From the NCBI RefSeq assembly GCF_012102745.1, contig NZ_JAAVSY010000006.1:62001-126000 (forward strand): a DNA stretch of 64,000 nucleotides, given 5' to 3'. The stretch's first letter is position 1. Each line of letters opens with the position of its first letter. The notes below the pieces were generated by a model. It saw only the letters and a list, made by a program, of their open reading frames with translations. It did no database searches and was not told where the DNA came from. Source of the DNA: Haematospirillum sp. H4485 (GTDB lineage Bacteria; Pseudomonadota; Alphaproteobacteria; Rhodospirillales; Rhodospirillaceae). Positions 62,381 through 64,000 of the stretch are shown here, in pieces. The position numbers were made by a program, and so were the translations under genes.

Positions 62381-63070
62381 TTACCCACAGGCAGCGTTGT
62401 GCCTGTCTACAACAAGACCCTTTTGCCGGACATAGTCCAAGGCAGCCAAGAAGGCCGCCTCAGCGTCCATGTCGGTGGTATCAAGCACCAAGGCATCCGC
62501 AGGGCGGGCCAAGGGTGCGACAGAGCGTTCTGTGTCGCGCCGGTCCCGTTCCCTGATATCGGCAAGGATTTCGGACTCTATACCCTCTATTCCCCGGTTC
62601 TGCAACTCCAGCAGCCGACGACGGGCACGTTCTTCTACGCTTGCGGTTATAAACAATTTGACCATAGCGTCCGGGCAGACAACTGTGCCGATATCGCGCC
62701 CATCCAGAACAGCCCCGGGTCGGTTCTCCGGTGGATTGGTAGCAAATGTACGCTGTAGGTCCAGCAGGGCATGGCGTACGTCGGGAATGGCGGCAACCTG
62801 GCTGGCGGCTTGCCCTGTTGCTTCGCTCCGCAGCTCGCTGTGTCCGGACAGGCGGCTGATTTCGGCTGGTGTCAGGGACCGTGCGGCGTCGCAGGCCGTT
62901 TTTGTATCGTCTGTACGGGCCCCGCTGCGCAGTACTTTCATGCCGACAATCCGGTACAGGATGCCTGTATCCAGATAAGCATAGCCAAGGGCAGAAGCCA
63001 GGCGGCGGGCCAATGTTCCTTTTCCGGCGGCAGCCGGGCCGTCAACGGTGACAACGACGGGATGTGTCAT
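62381..63070 (-). CDS. cmk: cytidylate kinase
   Basis: The 229-residue (d)CMP kinase has P-loop VDGPAAAGKGTLARRLA, LDTGILYRIVG, GRDIGTVVCPDA and DIRERDRRDTERSVAPLARPADALVLDT. It phosphorylates CMP and dCMP for nucleic-acid synthesis. It lies 6 nt after aroA and 77 nt before rpsA, probably one operon. Confidence 0.96.
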   Translation of the reverse strand: MTHPVVVTVDGPAAAGKGTLARRLASALGYAYLDTGILYRIVGMKVLRSGARTDDTKTACDAARSLTPAEISRLSGHSELRSEATGQAASQVAAIPDVRHALLDLQRTFATNPPENRPGAVLDGRDIGTVVCPDAMVKLFITASVEERARRRLLELQNRGIEGIESEILADIRERDRRDTERSVAPLARPADALVLDTTDMDAEAAFLAALDYVRQKGLVVDRHNAACG

Positions 63071-63076
63071 GGTTTC

Positions 63077-64000
63077 CTACTCTTCCGGGGCCAGGGTGAT
63101 GCGGGCACCCAGGCTGTTCATAAGGTTCGCAAAATCAGGGAAGCTGGTGTCAATGGCGCGGGCATCATCAACAGAAACCGGCGTTCTTGTAGCCATTCCG
63201 AGGACCAGAAAGCTCATTCCTATGCGATGATCAAGCTGTACAGCAATCATCTTCCCGCCCTCTGGTTGCTTTCCTGTGCCCTGGATAATTAAATCATCGC
63301 CTTCTGTGCGGGCATTCACGCCACAGGACAGAAGACCGTCAGTCATCAGGGCCAGACGGTCGCTTTCCTTGACCCGCAGCTCCCCAAGGCCATTCATGCG
63401 TGTTTCACCGCTGGCAAAGGCCGCAACAACCGACAGGATCGGGTATTCGTCGATCATGCTGGGGGCCCGTTCTGCCGGTACATTGATGCCTTTCAGGGGG
63501 CTGTGACGGACGACAAGGTCGGCGACGGGCTCCCCGTTTTCATCGCGTACGTTCTCAAAATGGATGTCAGCTCCCATCTCCTGCAGGGTCTTGTAAAGAC
63601 CGATTCGCGAGGGGTTGATACACACATTGGTCAAGGCTAGGTGACTACCGGGTACAATCAAGGCTGCTGCGATCGGGAATGCGGCAGAGGAGGGATCTGC
63701 CGGCACGCGGACGGTCTGCCCGGTCAGTTCGGGGTGTCCGGTCAGGGTGATGATGCGCCCTGCGCCGTTTTCCTCTACCTGGATGTCAGCGCCAAAGGCT
63801 TTCAACATGCGTTCAGTGTGATCCCGCGAGGGCGAGGGTTCTACAACGCGGGTTTGGCCAGGTGTATTGAGCCCGGCAAGCAGGATGGCACTCTTTACCT
63901 GTGCTGATGCAACAGGCAGTGTGTAGTCAAGGGGGAGGGGGCGTTTCGTCCCGGTTATGGTAACAGGAAGTCGTCCCCGTGTGCGGCTGAGAAAGCGGGC
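63077..64000 (-). CDS. aroA: 3-phosphoshikimate 1-carboxyvinyltransferase (5' part outside window)
   Basis: The C-terminal 307 residues of EPSP synthase are present; the frame stays open to base 64000. [58 protein letters not shown] and [17 protein letters not shown] are active-site signatures of the shikimate-pathway enzyme. It is likely co-transcribed with cmk. The segment near [10 protein letters not shown] is like class II enzymes. Confidence 0.95.
   Translation of the reverse strand, partial: ARFLSRTRGRLPVTITGTKRPLPLDYTLPVASAQVKSAILLAGLNTPGQTRVVEPSPSRDHTERMLKAFGADIQVEENGAGRIITLTGHPELTGQTVRVPADPSSAAFPIAAALIVPGSHLALTNVCINPSRIGLYKTLQEMGADIHFENVRDENGEPVADLVVRHSPLKGINVPAERAPSMIDEYPILSVVAAFASGETRMNGLGELRVKESDRLALMTDGLLSCGVNARTEGDDLIIQGTGKQPEGGKMIAVQLDHRIGMSFLVLGMATRTPVSVDDARAIDTSFPDFANLMNSLGARITLAPEE

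Overview
The window is chromosomal DNA of an alphaproteobacterium, most likely a Rhodospirillales-type member. This rests on the short HprK kinase abutting rapZ, a 1616-residue NAD-glutamate dehydrogenase, and the aroA-cmk-rpsA-ihfB-lapA order. The assignment comes from gene content, not from a search. Two host segments flank a complete-looking prophage of about 39.25 kb.

Left host segment (1-17249): the 3' part of rapZ and hprK read leftward. They are followed by a Sel1-repeat protein, the large glutamate dehydrogenase, an alpha/beta hydrolase, a RutE-like nitroreductase, a short-chain dehydrogenase, acetoacetyl-CoA synthetase and adenosylhomocysteinase. A SahR-like palindrome precedes adenosylhomocysteinase. 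Two tandem periplasmic binding proteins, a DsbD/ScsB-type reductase, a YqgE protein and tRNA-Arg(CCG) complete the segment.

Prophage (17250 to about 56500): it is integrated at the 3' end of tRNA-Arg by a tyrosine integrase. Head genes are HK97-type (P27-type small terminase, large terminase, portal, S78 protease, capsid, connectors). Tail genes are Mu-type and contractile (sheath, tube, gp41/42-like chaperone with a -1 frameshift signal, tape measure, gpN, gpP, gp45-gp48). This is the same mix as in Shigella phage SfV. The early region holds a CI/Cro-like switch with a shared operator, a MntA-HepT toxin-antitoxin pair, a short phage methyltransferase, a CHC2 primase, a D5/P4-type helicase and a 9-bp iteron array that may be the replication origin. 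A late-promoter/terminator pair and a C4-type antisense RNA sit ahead of two BRO antirepressor genes. Cargo includes two different secreted thermonucleases, a damaged BrnTA pair, a membrane-anchored PAS protein, and a PAAR-domain esterase next to a three-helix membrane protein with its own terminator. The tail fibre ends in a C-type-lectin-like domain resembling diversity-generating-retroelement targets, but no reverse transcriptase is in the window. A GTA-type holin is present; no endolysin was recognised.

Right host segment (56500-64000): this begins with a second copy of the tRNA 3' end, its terminator and the first 55 codons of the integrase, a scar of another element at the same site. 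A third periplasmic binding protein, a KefB-like antiporter and the lapA, ihfB, rpsA, cmk and aroA genes follow; aroA runs off the window.
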